Assembly: GCF_009569385.1 (NCBI RefSeq)
Contig: NZ_WBOF01000005.1
Location: 124,001 to 188,000 of the forward strand
Source: Streptomyces kaniharaensis
GTDB lineage: Bacteria > Actinomycetota > Actinomycetes > Streptomycetales > Streptomycetaceae
Length of the DNA stretch: 64,000 nt
Direction: 5' to 3'
Part shown: positions 8,171 to 16,538 of the stretch, piece by piece
Position numbering within the stretch: position 1 is the first letter of the stretch
How the letters are laid out: each line of letters begins with the position of its first letter
The notes under the pieces: model-generated
Databases searched by the model: none
What the model saw: only the letters and a program-made list of their open reading frames with translations
Told to the model about the DNA's origin: nothing
Made by a program: the position numbers and the translations under genes

Positions 8171-8217
8171 CCGGTCATCAACGTGGGACCGGGGCCCGGT
8201 CCCACGTTGATGACCGG
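8171..8217. repeat. Perfect 47-nt palindrome (23-bp arms, 1-nt centre)
   Basis: Bases 8171-8193 are the exact reverse complement of 8195-8217. A smaller 6-bp stem (8220-8225/8230-8235) follows directly. The palindrome sits in a 297-bp gene-free stretch (8109-8405) between two genes on the plus strand. It could be a strong terminator, but the perfect symmetry of 23 bp and lack of a real loop is more than termination needs. A cruciform or protein-binding site is equally possible. Confidence 0.9.
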
Positions 8218-8405
8218 ACGTCACGCAACCGTGACCAGGCGGTGGTGCCCGCATCAAGGAATCCATCAACGTTCGCGGTGTACCAGATACCGAAGCCCCA
8301 CTCCCGCGTCCAGCCCGCCCCAAGTGGACCTACGCGGCCCGCCCGTCAGTACCCGCCCAGCCAAGCCGCCACAGACCCCGTCACGCCAACCCACAGGAGC
8401 AACCC

Positions 8406-8750
8406 ATGGCCACCGCCACCACCCCGGACCGCCTCCTCGCCGACGCCGAACGCTCCCTCACCGCCGCCCGCATCGCCGACAAGATCCTCAGCCACCATCC
8501 CGCGCTGCCTGTCGAGCTGATCCACGCCTGCGGAACCGACGGCGTCGGCGACACCACACCCCTCCTGGAGCTGGTCCTGGTCGACGGCGCTACCCGCGCA
8601 GTCGCGGACTGGGCCAACGCCGTCGGTACCGACGTCATCGTCACCCAGGGCGGCCTCATGTCCGCCGAGCACCGCGCCACCGCCGAGATCGACGGCGTGA
8701 CGGTCTGGGTCACCGCCTACGAGCCCAACGACGACGGGCCCGAGGACTGA
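8406..8750 (+). CDS. Hypothetical protein (114 aa)
   Basis: ATG 8406 follows AGGAG (cacaggagcaaccc). The product starts with a helix (RLLADAERSLTAARIADKIL) and continues with a beta-rich half ending in VTVWVTAYEP and an acidic tail. It looks like a soluble alpha/beta protein of a common Streptomyces plasmid type. Function unknown. It shares orientation and spacing with the next gene. Confidence 0.65.
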   Translation: MATATTPDRLLADAERSLTAARIADKILSHHPALPVELIHACGTDGVGDTTPLLELVLVDGATRAVADWANAVGTDVIVTQGGLMSAEHRATAEIDGVTVWVTAYEPNDDGPED

Positions 8751-8813
8751 CAGAACCCCCGGCCAGCACCCACCAGCAGTACGCCACACACACACCCACC
8801 ACGGAGATTCCCA

Positions 8814-9539
8814 ATGACCGACACCCTGCGCACCCGCCTCACCCGCACCGCGCTGGACACCGCCGACAACATCGCCACCGTCACCGCCGCCGCCGCGACC
8901 GGCCTCACCACCTACCGCGCCCTCCACACCCGCCCCACCGAAACCCGCATCACCGCCGCCCTCGCCACCGGCACCCTCGCCGCCCTCCTCACCGACCAGA
9001 CCATCTACAAGGTCCTCGCCCCGTTGCGCCGCCGCCTCGGCGTCGACTACCGCGGCCTGGCCCCGGAGGCCGCCCCCGCTCCGACTCCGCAGCAGCTGGC
9101 CGCCGACCTGGTCGCCGACGCCGCGCAGCGCGCCGCCTCCGGCGCCTCCATCCTCGACTACGGCTGCGGTTCCCTCACCAAGACCGACAACTGGGAAGGG
9201 ATGGCGGACGGCAGCGCGAGGTGCGAGATCACCTCCACTGCGCACCTGCTGTCCGTCCCCAGCCCCACCGTCCACGACGGCTACCGGAGCCGTACCTACC
9301 TGCTCGTCCAGGACGGCGAGCAGCCAGTCCAGGTCCACAGCATCGGCGACCTGGTCGCGCTCGTGGGCGGCCCCGCCAACGGCCTGCCCGAGTCCCCCGG
9401 CGCCGAGGACAACGACCCGTGCTCCGTCCTCGGCGAGGATCTCGCCATCAAGGAGTTCCTCCCCGACAGCCGGACCGACGGCGAACCCGCTGACGACATC
9501 GACCAGGAAGCCGAGGCCTGCGCCGACGGCCGCCCGTAA
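8814..9539 (+). CDS. Hypothetical protein with N-terminal membrane-proximal region (241 aa)
   Basis: ATG 8814 lies downstream of GGAG. Residues 15-70 contain two moderately hydrophobic helices (NIATVTAAAATGLTTY and TAALATGTLAALLTD). After a proline linker, residues 100-200 form a beta-rich domain (TSTAHLLSVPSPTVHDGY then SRTYLLVQ). The C-terminus is very acidic. No known family is recognised. A membrane-anchored cytoplasmic domain is the likely architecture. Confidence 0.6.
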   Translation: MTDTLRTRLTRTALDTADNIATVTAAAATGLTTYRALHTRPTETRITAALATGTLAALLTDQTIYKVLAPLRRRLGVDYRGLAPEAAPAPTPQQLAADLVADAAQRAASGASILDYGCGSLTKTDNWEGMADGSARCEITSTAHLLSVPSPTVHDGYRSRTYLLVQDGEQPVQVHSIGDLVALVGGPANGLPESPGAEDNDPCSVLGEDLAIKEFLPDSRTDGEPADDIDQEAEACADGRP

Positions 9540-9755
9540 GGAGCAAGTCCCCCCGTGCGGTGTGGACCAGCCCATCAGGGGCCGGTCCACCGCCACCTGA
9601 GGGCTCGACCGCACCGACTGCACCACAAACGCGACGAGCGGCCTGTGCCTCGGCGGCATCGTGAGCGACAGCCTCGGTCCCGTCCCGTGCGACGACGACC
9701 CGCGGAACACCGGCCCCAGCGCTGACCACCACCCCGCCCCACCCGGAGAAGACGC

Positions 9756-10022
9756 GTGCCGTACGACCACTGGACCAGCAAAGCCGGCATCACGGCCCCC
9801 TGCCACACCGCCCGCGGCCCCGGCGGCGAGGAGTACCTCGTCCCCGGCTGCGCGGCCAGGGCCAACGATCCGGATGCGGACTGCACGTGCGAGGACTTTG
9901 AGCAGGCCGCCCGGCGGAGAATCCTCGTGCTGGAGGCGGAGATCGAGAAGTACAAAGGCCTCTACCAGGGCCTCTGCGAGGACTACCGCAAGGTACTGCA
10001 GCAGGGGCGCGGGCGCGCTTGA
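9756..10022 (+). CDS. Small cysteine-containing coiled-coil protein (88 aa)
   Basis: GTG 9756 follows GGAGAAG by 5 bases. The N-terminal half holds spaced cysteines (PCH, PGCA, DCTCEDF) that could form a zinc site. The C-terminal half is a single amphipathic helix (RRRILVLEAEIEKYKGLYQG). Not recognised. Confidence 0.6.
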   Translation: MPYDHWTSKAGITAPCHTARGPGGEEYLVPGCAARANDPDADCTCEDFEQAARRRILVLEAEIEKYKGLYQGLCEDYRKVLQQGRGRA

Positions 10023-10345
10023 GTGTCTGCGGACCCAATGTGGAGCACAGGAGGTCCGTTACCGACAGGTGGCGGGCCTCTCGCGTTCCAGGGTTCGTGG
10101 TCCTGCTCGCGGGTCGGGTTCCGGGCCGGGAGTCCCGCCATTACAGGCCCAGTGACTGAGGCCACATCCCCAGTGCCCAGGGGTGGGCAACCTCGCGACG
10201 TCGTGAACGTCACCATCAGACCTGAACGACGGAGCCGCCTGCACCCGCCAGGCACCTGTACAACGGCCCCGCGGTGGCCGGGACTTCCTGGCCGGACAGC
10301 CAGCCACCGCGGGACCGCCCATCGTCCACGAGGAACGAGGAACCC
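10023..10345. other. Gene-free stretch
   Basis: No frame has convincing bias in these 323 bp. They contain the GAGG sites used by the 10346 gene and short GC stems. Nothing else could be identified. Confidence 0.5.
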
Positions 10346-10945
10346 ATGATGTCCCAGACCCGATTCGGCGTCACCAGCCGGGCCCTGAAGTTCGCGGCGC
10401 TCGGTGGACTGCTCTCCACCACCTTCGAGGCTGTTCACGGACTTGCCGACCAGTGGTGCCAGCTCAGCCGCGACGCCGTGCTCAAGGGCCTGCACGGCAC
10501 CACGCGCGTCCGGCTCGACGGCACCGTCGCCACCGAGGCGGACATCGCCGACCCACACGTGCGCACGGTGAAGGCCGGCACCCTCGGCTGGCTGTGCGCA
10601 GCTCGCCACGGTCTCACCTACAGCGGCGTGCAGCTCACCGCCGGGGTCGCCGTCACCCGGGCCCTGGGCTACCGGCTGCCGGCGCGGGCCTGGCTCGCGG
10701 GCACCGCCATCACCCTGGTCACCCACACCGTCATCGACCGGCGCCGGCCGTTGACCGCGGTTGCCCGTTGCCTGGGCAAGGGCGGTTATCTGGAGACCGC
10801 CACTGTGGTCCGCACACCGGGCGAGGCACCCGACCATGGTGGGCCTGGCACCGCCCTGTTCGAGCTTGACCAGGCAGCGCACCGGGCCCTGGGGGTCCTG
10901 GCGGCCGTCGTCACCGCTGTGGTCGCCCGCCGCGGTGACCGCTGA
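10346..10945 (+). CDS. Membrane protein, possibly DUF3307-like (199 aa)
   Basis: ATG 10346 follows a GAGGAA site. The middle of the protein is hydrophobic (LTAGVAVTRALGY, ARAWLAGTAITLVTHTVID), and the C-terminus has an H-x-x-x-D (HTVID) and LFELDQAAHRALGVLAAVVTAVV segment. This pattern of membrane helices with H/D pairs and a closing DQ..H motif resembles the DUF3307 membrane family of Streptomyces accessory regions. Substrate and function are unknown. Confidence 0.6.
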   Translation: MMSQTRFGVTSRALKFAALGGLLSTTFEAVHGLADQWCQLSRDAVLKGLHGTTRVRLDGTVATEADIADPHVRTVKAGTLGWLCAARHGLTYSGVQLTAGVAVTRALGYRLPARAWLAGTAITLVTHTVIDRRRPLTAVARCLGKGGYLETATVVRTPGEAPDHGGPGTALFELDQAAHRALGVLAAVVTAVVARRGDR

Positions 10946-11061
10946 CCGCCGCCGGCGCCCCTGGGTGGCGACCTTTCAGTCGGCACCACCGCACGGACGG
11001 CCGCCCCGGATCAGCTTCCGAACTTCAGCATCGTCGTACAGCTTTTAGAGAGGACGTCCAC

Positions 11062-11802
11062 ATGACAACGCACGACACCGTCGGGACCGGCCAGCAGGGC
11101 TACGCGCAGGACGCTGTCACCGGGCGCTTTTACGAGAATCCCGAGTTCGCCACCGCCATCAACTCCGGGACCGTGGAGTACGAGCTGCCCCACCGCGGAG
11201 AGATCACTCAGGTCGTCTCCACCGACCTCGGACCGTTCGGCCGCACCAGCGTGCTGGGCGTACTGCGCGAGACCTGGTTCGGTGACCAGTCCAACCAGTG
11301 GATCGTCTTCCCGAACCTCCAGGCCGCTCTCGCGTGGAGCCGGAGCACCGTCGCCCAGTGGCTGCGCGAGCACAACGGCACCTACTCCAACCAGCACTTC
11401 GCGGTCTGGCACGGGACGACATGGTGGAGCGTGGAGATCGACCGGTATCGGCAGCGATACACCGTCGTGGTGGGACTGGCGCCGGGCGTCATGGTCGAGT
11501 GCTACGACTCCAAGGCGGAGATGCCGGACGCGCACGAGCCCCGGGCGCTCACCGAGGCCCGCGGCTGGGCACGCGTCGTCGAGCTTCTGCCCGTCGGCCG
11601 CGAGGACTGGCCGTGGGGCATGGCGAACGAGCACGACCAGGTGCTCGCTGCCGTGGAAGCCCTGACCGCCGAACGGGAGGAACAAGCCGCTGCCGAACAG
11701 GAACGCAAAGCCGCCGCGGCGGCCGCCGCGATCGCGGCTGCCCGGCCCACTCGCTGGTGGGCGCGGCTCTGGGCCTGGATCACCGCCGCCCGTACCGCCT
11801 GA
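11062..11802 (+). CDS. Hypothetical protein (246 aa)
   Basis: ATG 11062 is preceded by GAGAGGA. Residues 1-190 look like a compact alpha/beta domain with many Trp residues (NQWIVFPNLQAALAWSRSTV; HFAVWHGTTWWSVEIDRY). Residues 195-225 form an Ala/Glu coiled coil, and the chain ends in an amphipathic Trp-rich helix (RWWARLWAWITAARTA) that may touch the membrane. No known family. A terminator-type hairpin follows 48 bp after the stop, so this gene closes the 8.4-11.8 kb gene string. Confidence 0.6.
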   Translation: MTTHDTVGTGQQGYAQDAVTGRFYENPEFATAINSGTVEYELPHRGEITQVVSTDLGPFGRTSVLGVLRETWFGDQSNQWIVFPNLQAALAWSRSTVAQWLREHNGTYSNQHFAVWHGTTWWSVEIDRYRQRYTVVVGLAPGVMVECYDSKAEMPDAHEPRALTEARGWARVVELLPVGREDWPWGMANEHDQVLAAVEALTAEREEQAAAEQERKAAAAAAAIAAARPTRWWARLWAWITAARTA

Positions 11803-11850
11803 TCCTCGTCCAAGTCACCGCGCCACCGGGCGCAGCGCCGCCGGGTCAAA

Positions 11851-11874
11851 GGGGCTGGCCGCAGGGCCAGCCCC
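11851..11874 (+). terminator. GC hairpin downstream of the 11062 gene
   Basis: A perfect 10-bp stem (11851-11860 with 11865-11874) with a 4-nt loop lies 48 bp beyond the stop codon. Confidence 0.65.
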
Positions 11875-12011
11875 CGTTCAGCTGATTCGGCACCCGGGGT
11901 GGTTGCCGGGGCTGGGGTGGTCCTGGTTGCCGGGCCGAGGTCCGAATCCTCCCCGGCGCACCGCTACGTGGGTCACAATGCTGACGTACCGGCAGCAACG
12001 GAGGGGTGGGC

Positions 12012-12443
12012 ATGGGGTGGCGCGACGCGGCCCAGGCCAGTCTGCGGGCCCTGGAGAACCGCGACGGTCGGCACCCCGATCCCTACCTCGAACTCCTGCG
12101 CCTGGGCGTCCAGCACACAGAAGAGTCCGTGGTGGTGACCCTGTTCCTTCCCGGCGCGACCGTCACCGGAACGGTCATCACCCTGGACGAGTGGGAGCTC
12201 CGGACGCTCCGGGAACTCAAGGAGCGCTCCAGCGGGGTGCGGCGTGTCGCCGGTGAGGCCATGCAGGCGCTCGACGACCGGGCCCAGGAGCAGCGCACCG
12301 CACGGCCGGACACGGACAGCCCGTTCGTGCACTTGCGCGACGTCACCTACCGGTCGGGGTGTGACCAGTTCTCTGTTCGCACCTGGCGCGGACCGGCTGC
12401 GGGCATCAGCGGATGGACCGTGGGCGAACCCACACCGGCGTAG
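12012..12443 (+). CDS. Hypothetical protein (143 aa)
   Basis: ATG 12012 is chosen over GTG 12006 because GGAGG at 12000-12004 is then 7 bases away. The product has a short helix, a beta hairpin (ESVVVTLFLPGATVTGTVIT), a long central helix and a C-terminal beta part. It is cytoplasmic and unrecognised. It is a single gene between a terminator and a 170-bp gap. Confidence 0.6.
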   Translation: MGWRDAAQASLRALENRDGRHPDPYLELLRLGVQHTEESVVVTLFLPGATVTGTVITLDEWELRTLRELKERSSGVRRVAGEAMQALDDRAQEQRTARPDTDSPFVHLRDVTYRSGCDQFSVRTWRGPAAGISGWTVGEPTPA

Positions 12444-12610
12444 ACGGTCTGGCCGGGAACAAAAGCGCTGATCGCTGTCGGCCAGCGGCGCTAACATGCC
12501 CGTCGGGCCGGTCGAGGGCGGAGCAGTAGCCCCCGGCCGGCCCGCCGCCGCTTCGGGGCCACCACGCCGGGCATGCTGGGGTTGTCCACCTCGGGGAAAG
12601 AGAACAAGCG

Positions 12611-13102
12611 ATGGCCGACTTGAGCAAGCATCAGCCCGAAGCGCAGCCGGTCTTCGATCCCGCCCTGCCGGCCGTGACCCGGGATGCCGTTGCCGAGCTG
12701 GCCGCCCACCACCCCGACCTGCTCGCCCCCGGCAGCGGGGCAGGTGGGCTCATGGCGTCCTACAGTGGCGCCGCCCAGATCCTGAGGCGGTCCGCGGCAA
12801 CCGCAGCCGGCGGGGGGATCGCCGCCCTGGGCGCCTTCATACTCGGGCGGCTCCTGGCCCCGCCCGCAGATGTCCCAGGCCCGGCCGGGGGCATCGACGT
12901 TCTTGTCCGCGGTCTGCTCAGCCAGTGCGAGAACGCCGGGCTGATCGTGTTTGCCGGTGGAGCGAGCATGGCGATCGTGGCGGTCCTCCTGACCTGGTGG
13001 GAGAACCGCTACATCGACCGGGCCCTGGATGAGGCCCGGGGGCACTACGTCCACCCGCACTGGCTGACCAACGACGCCGCGCCAGGGTGGCTGCATCCTT
13101 AG
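12611..13102 (+). CDS. Membrane protein with two helices (163 aa)
   Basis: ATG 12611 follows GGGGAAAGAGA. Two hydrophobic segments are visible, about 61-82 (SAATAAGGGIAALGAFILGRLL) and 108-127 (AGLIVFAGGASMAIVAVLLTWW), with a short charged C-terminus (ENRYIDRALDEARGHYVHPH). Unknown function. Its end overlaps the end of the convergent gene at 13099 by 4 bp. Confidence 0.6.
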   Translation: MADLSKHQPEAQPVFDPALPAVTRDAVAELAAHHPDLLAPGSGAGGLMASYSGAAQILRRSAATAAGGGIAALGAFILGRLLAPPADVPGPAGGIDVLVRGLLSQCENAGLIVFAGGASMAIVAVLLTWWENRYIDRALDEARGHYVHPHWLTNDAAPGWLHP

Positions 13103-13560
13103 GCCCCAGCCGGTCCGGCGGCCGCCTGCCTTCCGGTTGCCACGGCCTGGTCGATGAGGCCGCACACCTGCCGCAGCATCCTCCGTCCGGCGCCGAGGTC
13201 GAGCGTGGTCAGGCGCTCCGGCATGACGAGGACGAGTCCGGCCAGCGCGGCAACGGCGGTCACCTCCCCGTCGGTGAGCGCGGGCCGTTCCTCCGAGAAC
13301 GCGAAGCCGAGCGCGGCGTCGGCGCCGAGGCGGCAGCGGATGTCGTCGTCGATGCCGGCCAGGAGGTCGTCGCATGGGTTGAGGCGTTCCCCGACCTCGC
13401 GGATCGCCTCTGCCAGGTCTCGGTAGGAGTCTGCGTGGCGCAGCGGCAGGCGCTCGGCGAGTTCCCCGATCCAGGTGGCCGCAGCTGCGGTGGATGCCTG
13501 TACGAGAGCGAGGTCCGGGTCGCGGCGGACCGGCGGCGGAGTGGTGATGGAAGTGGTCAC
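13099..13560 (-). CDS. Hypothetical helical protein (153 aa)
   Basis: The start is the ATG at 13560. The chain is almost wholly helical (ALVQASTAAAATWIGELAERL; LTDGEVTAVAALAGLVLVMP) and contains CDDLLAGIDDDIRCRLG. No motif identifies it. It begins a run of five minus-strand genes reaching to 17717. Confidence 0.55.
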   Translation of the reverse strand: MTTSITTPPPVRRDPDLALVQASTAAAATWIGELAERLPLRHADSYRDLAEAIREVGERLNPCDDLLAGIDDDIRCRLGADAALGFAFSEERPALTDGEVTAVAALAGLVLVMPERLTTLDLGAGRRMLRQVCGLIDQAVATGRQAAAGPAGA

Positions 13561-13652
13561 GGTTGGTCAACTGTGAGCGGGCCCTCGGGGGATTGGCCCG
13601 TTCGGATGTTCGGCAGCCGGCCAGCTGCTTCTGGGGAGCTACCGGGGGAAGG

Positions 13653-14177
13653 TCACCTGGAAGGTGCGAGGGTGTAGAGGACCTGGCTCTGGCCGTACTC
13701 GACGAGGTGCTCGGTGGCGAGGAGGCCGAGTCTCTCCAGCAGCCGTCGGGACCGGAGGTTCGTGGCCTGGGTGACCGCGATCAGCTGATGGCCCAGGGCC
13801 GCCTGGGTGCCCCAGGTGAGCGCGGTGCCCACGGCCTCTGACGCATACCCGCGGCCTGCGTAGGCGGGGAGGAACTCGTACGAGATCTCGGCCCGGCCTG
13901 CGGCCCGGTGGTCTGGGTCGAGCGTCACCCGGCCCACCGCCTGGCCCGCCTCCGTGAGGATGACGGTGAAGTGGCCGCGCCGGTTCGCGGCGTCGACAAG
14001 GCGCCGGTCGAGGCGGTCAGCAGGAACGGGGCCGCCCAGGAAGCGCCGGACCTCTGGGTCGGTCCACAAGGTACGGAGCAGTAGGGAGTCCGCAGTCTCC
14101 ACTGGGCGCAGCAACAGCCGAGGGGTGGGGAGTTCGGTCGGCCAGTGGAGGTGGAGCCACTTTGGGCCGACGGTCAT
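13653..14177 (-). CDS. GNAT acetyltransferase (RimJ/RimL type)
   Basis: The ATG at 14177 follows GGGGAGC; the longer upstream frame overlaps another GNAT gene and lacks bias. The 174-aa protein shows the RimJ/RimL layout: LPTPRLLLRPVETADSLLL at the N-terminus, VILTEAGQAVGRVTLD, then the acetyl-CoA motif A (EISYEFLPAYAGRGYASEA, with the R-G-x-G-x-A element). The family acetylates protein N-termini, aminoglycosides or other amines. Lying 73 bp downstream of a second GNAT and two HTH/TPR regulators, it may belong to the flank of the nucleoside cluster, perhaps for self-protection, but this is speculative. Confidence 0.85.
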   Translation of the reverse strand: MTVGPKWLHLHWPTELPTPRLLLRPVETADSLLLRTLWTDPEVRRFLGGPVPADRLDRRLVDAANRRGHFTVILTEAGQAVGRVTLDPDHRAAGRAEISYEFLPAYAGRGYASEAVGTALTWGTQAALGHQLIAVTQATNLRSRRLLERLGLLATEHLVEYGQSQVLYTLAPSR

Positions 14178-14250
14178 GCTGCTCCCCAGGGGCGGTGGTG
14201 GATGCTCCAGGACGTCGGACCGATGCCTGCTCGGCCCGGAACGGCGACGG

Positions 14251-14805
14251 TCACGCGGTTGTCCGGAGCAGGAGGAGGTCGAGCACGGGTCCGTCCGGGC
14301 CAGGACGGTAGGGTCCGGCGTACTGGTATCCCAGCCGATCGTAGAGCCGACGGGCAGGGTCGTTGCCCGGCATCGCGAGCAGTGACACCCATTCGGTGCG
14401 CAGCGCCTCCAGCAGCGCAGTATGGAGGCGGGTGCCGACGCCTTGGCCCTGCCAGCTGGGGCGGACGGCGAGTTCGCAGATGCCGGCGAGGGAGTCGGTG
14501 TCGCGGGCCTCGGGGGTGATGGCGGGCAACAGCTGTTCGCCGTACCAGTAGGCAGGGGAGCAGCGGAAGCCGTACCCGAAGCCGACGATCTGCCCGGCCG
14601 CGAAGGCGGCGATGAGGGTGAACTCCTCGTGCGGTGCGTGCCCGCTGATCTGGCGGCGCAGGGAGTCGGGGGTGAACCCGGCGCGGGCGACGTCGTCGTG
14701 GCCAGCGTGGGCCTCGGCCCAGACGTCGGCCAGGGTGTCGAGCAGGATGGCGGCGTCGCCGGGACCGTAGCGCCGGACGACAAGCGGCGTGGCAGGCGTG
14801 TTCAT
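14251..14805 (-). CDS. GNAT acetyltransferase
   Basis: ATG 14805 opens a 184-aa GNAT protein. Motif A is clear at about 108-125 (ICELAVRPSWQGQGVGTRLH, with Q-G-Q-G-V-G). Motif B follows (SLLAMPGNDPARRLYDRLGY, typical of N-acetyltransferases ending in a YxxLGF/Y loop). It starts 9 bp after the stop of the regulator upstream, so the two are probably one transcript under that regulator. Substrate unknown. Confidence 0.85.
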   Translation of the reverse strand: MNTPATPLVVRRYGPGDAAILLDTLADVWAEAHAGHDDVARAGFTPDSLRRQISGHAPHEEFTLIAAFAAGQIVGFGYGFRCSPAYWYGEQLLPAITPEARDTDSLAGICELAVRPSWQGQGVGTRLHTALLEALRTEWVSLLAMPGNDPARRLYDRLGYQYAGPYRPGPDGPVLDLLLLRTTA

Positions 14806-14814
14806 GGAGGCCTT

Positions 14815-16113
14815 TCAGGCGGCGGGAACGACGGCGCGGTGGGCGTCCAGGTAATCGGCGACGCACGGCACGGTCCGGTGCGCGCGCAGGGTGCTGGCGA
14901 GGTCGCGCAGCGAGCGGACGAGGCGCCCGGACCGGACGTCGGGCAGATAGGCCAGCGTGCGGTGGCCGGCGTCGACGGCGGCGTCGAAGTCCGGCTTGGC
15001 CCTACGGGCGTGGTGGGCGGCGATATCGGCGGTGTACAGGGCGCGGTTGCGCGGGTAGCCGTCGGCAAAGAGCATCACGGCCTGCTCGGCGCCGGCTGCG
15101 GCGCGGTCGTGCTGTCCGAGGTCGGCCCGGCACAGGGACTCCAGTCCGGCCAGTTCGGCGGGCACGAAGAAGGCGAGCCAGTCCGGGTCGCAGTCGCGGG
15201 GCCCCTTGGCGTAGAGGTCGTACGCCCGAACCAGCGCCTGCTCGGTGAGCGGCCGGTCGCCTTGAAGGGCCCAGCCGCGGGCCTCGCGCATGGCCAGCAG
15301 GGACATCCAGCGGGGCGAGCCGAGCGCCGCGGCCGCTCGCTGCGCCACCTGGGCGTTGGTGACGGCTTCCCGCGGCCGGCCGGTGGCGTGGGCCAGTAGG
15401 GACAGGCAGGCCCAGGCGTGGGCCTCAAGGCCCGGGTCGTCGGCCTGGCGGGCGCTGGCGAGGGCCTCGGTGTAGAGGGAGCGGGCGTCGGAAGGGCGTT
15501 CGGCGTCGAGCGCGAGCCAGCCGGCGGCAACCGAGAGCATGCCGGTGGCGGTGTGGAGCTCGCGGCCCAAGTCTTTGCTGTAGCGGCCGTCCGCGATCCA
15601 GGTGTGGGCGGTCTGGAGCGCGGCGGCGGCCTGCTCCGCGAGGTCGGCGGATCCGTGGTCGCGGTCTTCGGCGTACAGACGCTGCTCGGTTCGCGCGAGT
15701 TCGTCGAGGTGGTCTCGGCCCAGGGCCGGACGGGAGGTGCCGGGGGCGGGGACGGTGACGGCGAGCACGGCCGCTCCGGCGCCCAGGAGGATGCTGCGTC
15801 GGCGCATGTCGTCCTCTCCATCGGTGCATCGTTCGTCGGCGTCCCGCGCCGCCTTGGTTCTTGCCCGGCGGCCGGGAGGGGTAAAGCCGAGTTCCTCGGC
15901 TGTGCGGCCGGTCACCCGGTGCAGCAGGCGGCGGTACCGGGCCTGCGGCCAGGCGGTGTCGCCGTCCTCCCAGGTCGCGATCGTCCGGGCCACCAGGAGT
16001 ACCGGGTCACCGAGCTTGACCGATTCGGACACCAGGAACTCGGCGGCCTCGCTCCTGCTCATGTCCCACTCGACCTCGCGGAGCCTGCGGAACGTTCTGT
16101 TCGGTTGGCCCAT
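14815..16113 (-). CDS. Streptomyces-type HTH/TPR transcriptional regulator
   Basis: ATG 16113 is chosen because a GAGGGGG site precedes it and the N-terminus then matches the family (GQPNRTFRRLREVEWDMSRS). Residues 1-75 form a degenerate Xre-like DNA-binding domain. A Tat-like hydrophobic stretch (DDMRRRSILLGAGAAVLAVT) lies between it and the C-terminal 300 residues, which are helical TPR-like repeats. This N-HTH, pseudo-signal, TPR layout is common in Streptomyces regulators flanking biosynthetic or conjugation genes. A 14-bp inverted repeat about 86 bp upstream is a candidate autoregulatory site. Confidence 0.75.
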   Translation of the reverse strand: MGQPNRTFRRLREVEWDMSRSEAAEFLVSESVKLGDPVLLVARTIATWEDGDTAWPQARYRRLLHRVTGRTAEELGFTPPGRRARTKAARDADERCTDGEDDMRRRSILLGAGAAVLAVTVPAPGTSRPALGRDHLDELARTEQRLYAEDRDHGSADLAEQAAAALQTAHTWIADGRYSKDLGRELHTATGMLSVAAGWLALDAERPSDARSLYTEALASARQADDPGLEAHAWACLSLLAHATGRPREAVTNAQVAQRAAAALGSPRWMSLLAMREARGWALQGDRPLTEQALVRAYDLYAKGPRDCDPDWLAFFVPAELAGLESLCRADLGQHDRAAAGAEQAVMLFADGYPRNRALYTADIAAHHARRAKPDFDAAVDAGHRTLAYLPDVRSGRLVRSLRDLASTLRAHRTVPCVADYLDAHRAVVPAA

Positions 16114-16538
16114 GACCGCCCCCTCGGAGTCCACGAGCACCGCGCCTACACCCAGACGGTAGCGATGTTGGCACTCTCCGCGACAGGGTCGCCGCGCTGG
16201 AAATTCGGATGACGCCGCGTTCTTCATCCAAATTTCCGGCCGTCTGACATCGCTTCATCGCCACCGCCACCGGTTCCCTGGATCCACCGCAGTCCGGGAA
16301 ACCCCGTACTGCTGGTGAGTTCTTGTCAGGCCCCGTGCGCTCCAACCTGGATGAGGACGCCGGGTCCACGGTCGCATCCGGGCCGGCTCCGCAGTCGTTC
16401 CCCGCCGCACCTTTCCCGAGAAAGGACTGGCATGCTCACATCACTCAGGATTCCGAGCCAGCGCCGCCGACAGCACCAACCGCCGCCAGGGCCGATGTCC
16501 AACACCGAACGGCGCGTCGCTCTGCTCGCCGTGCCGCC
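16114..16538. other. Gene-free 425 bp between two regulators
   Basis: This stretch holds the promoter of the 16113 regulator, including the inverted repeat at 16199-16237. Plus-strand frames here have poor bias. Nothing else was identified. Confidence 0.5.
16199..16237. promoter_or_regulatory. Operator-like 14-bp inverted repeat
   Basis: The arms 16199-16212 and 16224-16237 pair at 13 of 14 positions with an 11-bp spacer. The arms are A/T-rich (GGAAATT..GGATGA) in a GC-rich setting, about 86 bp upstream of the regulator start, as expected for an operator. Confidence 0.6.
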
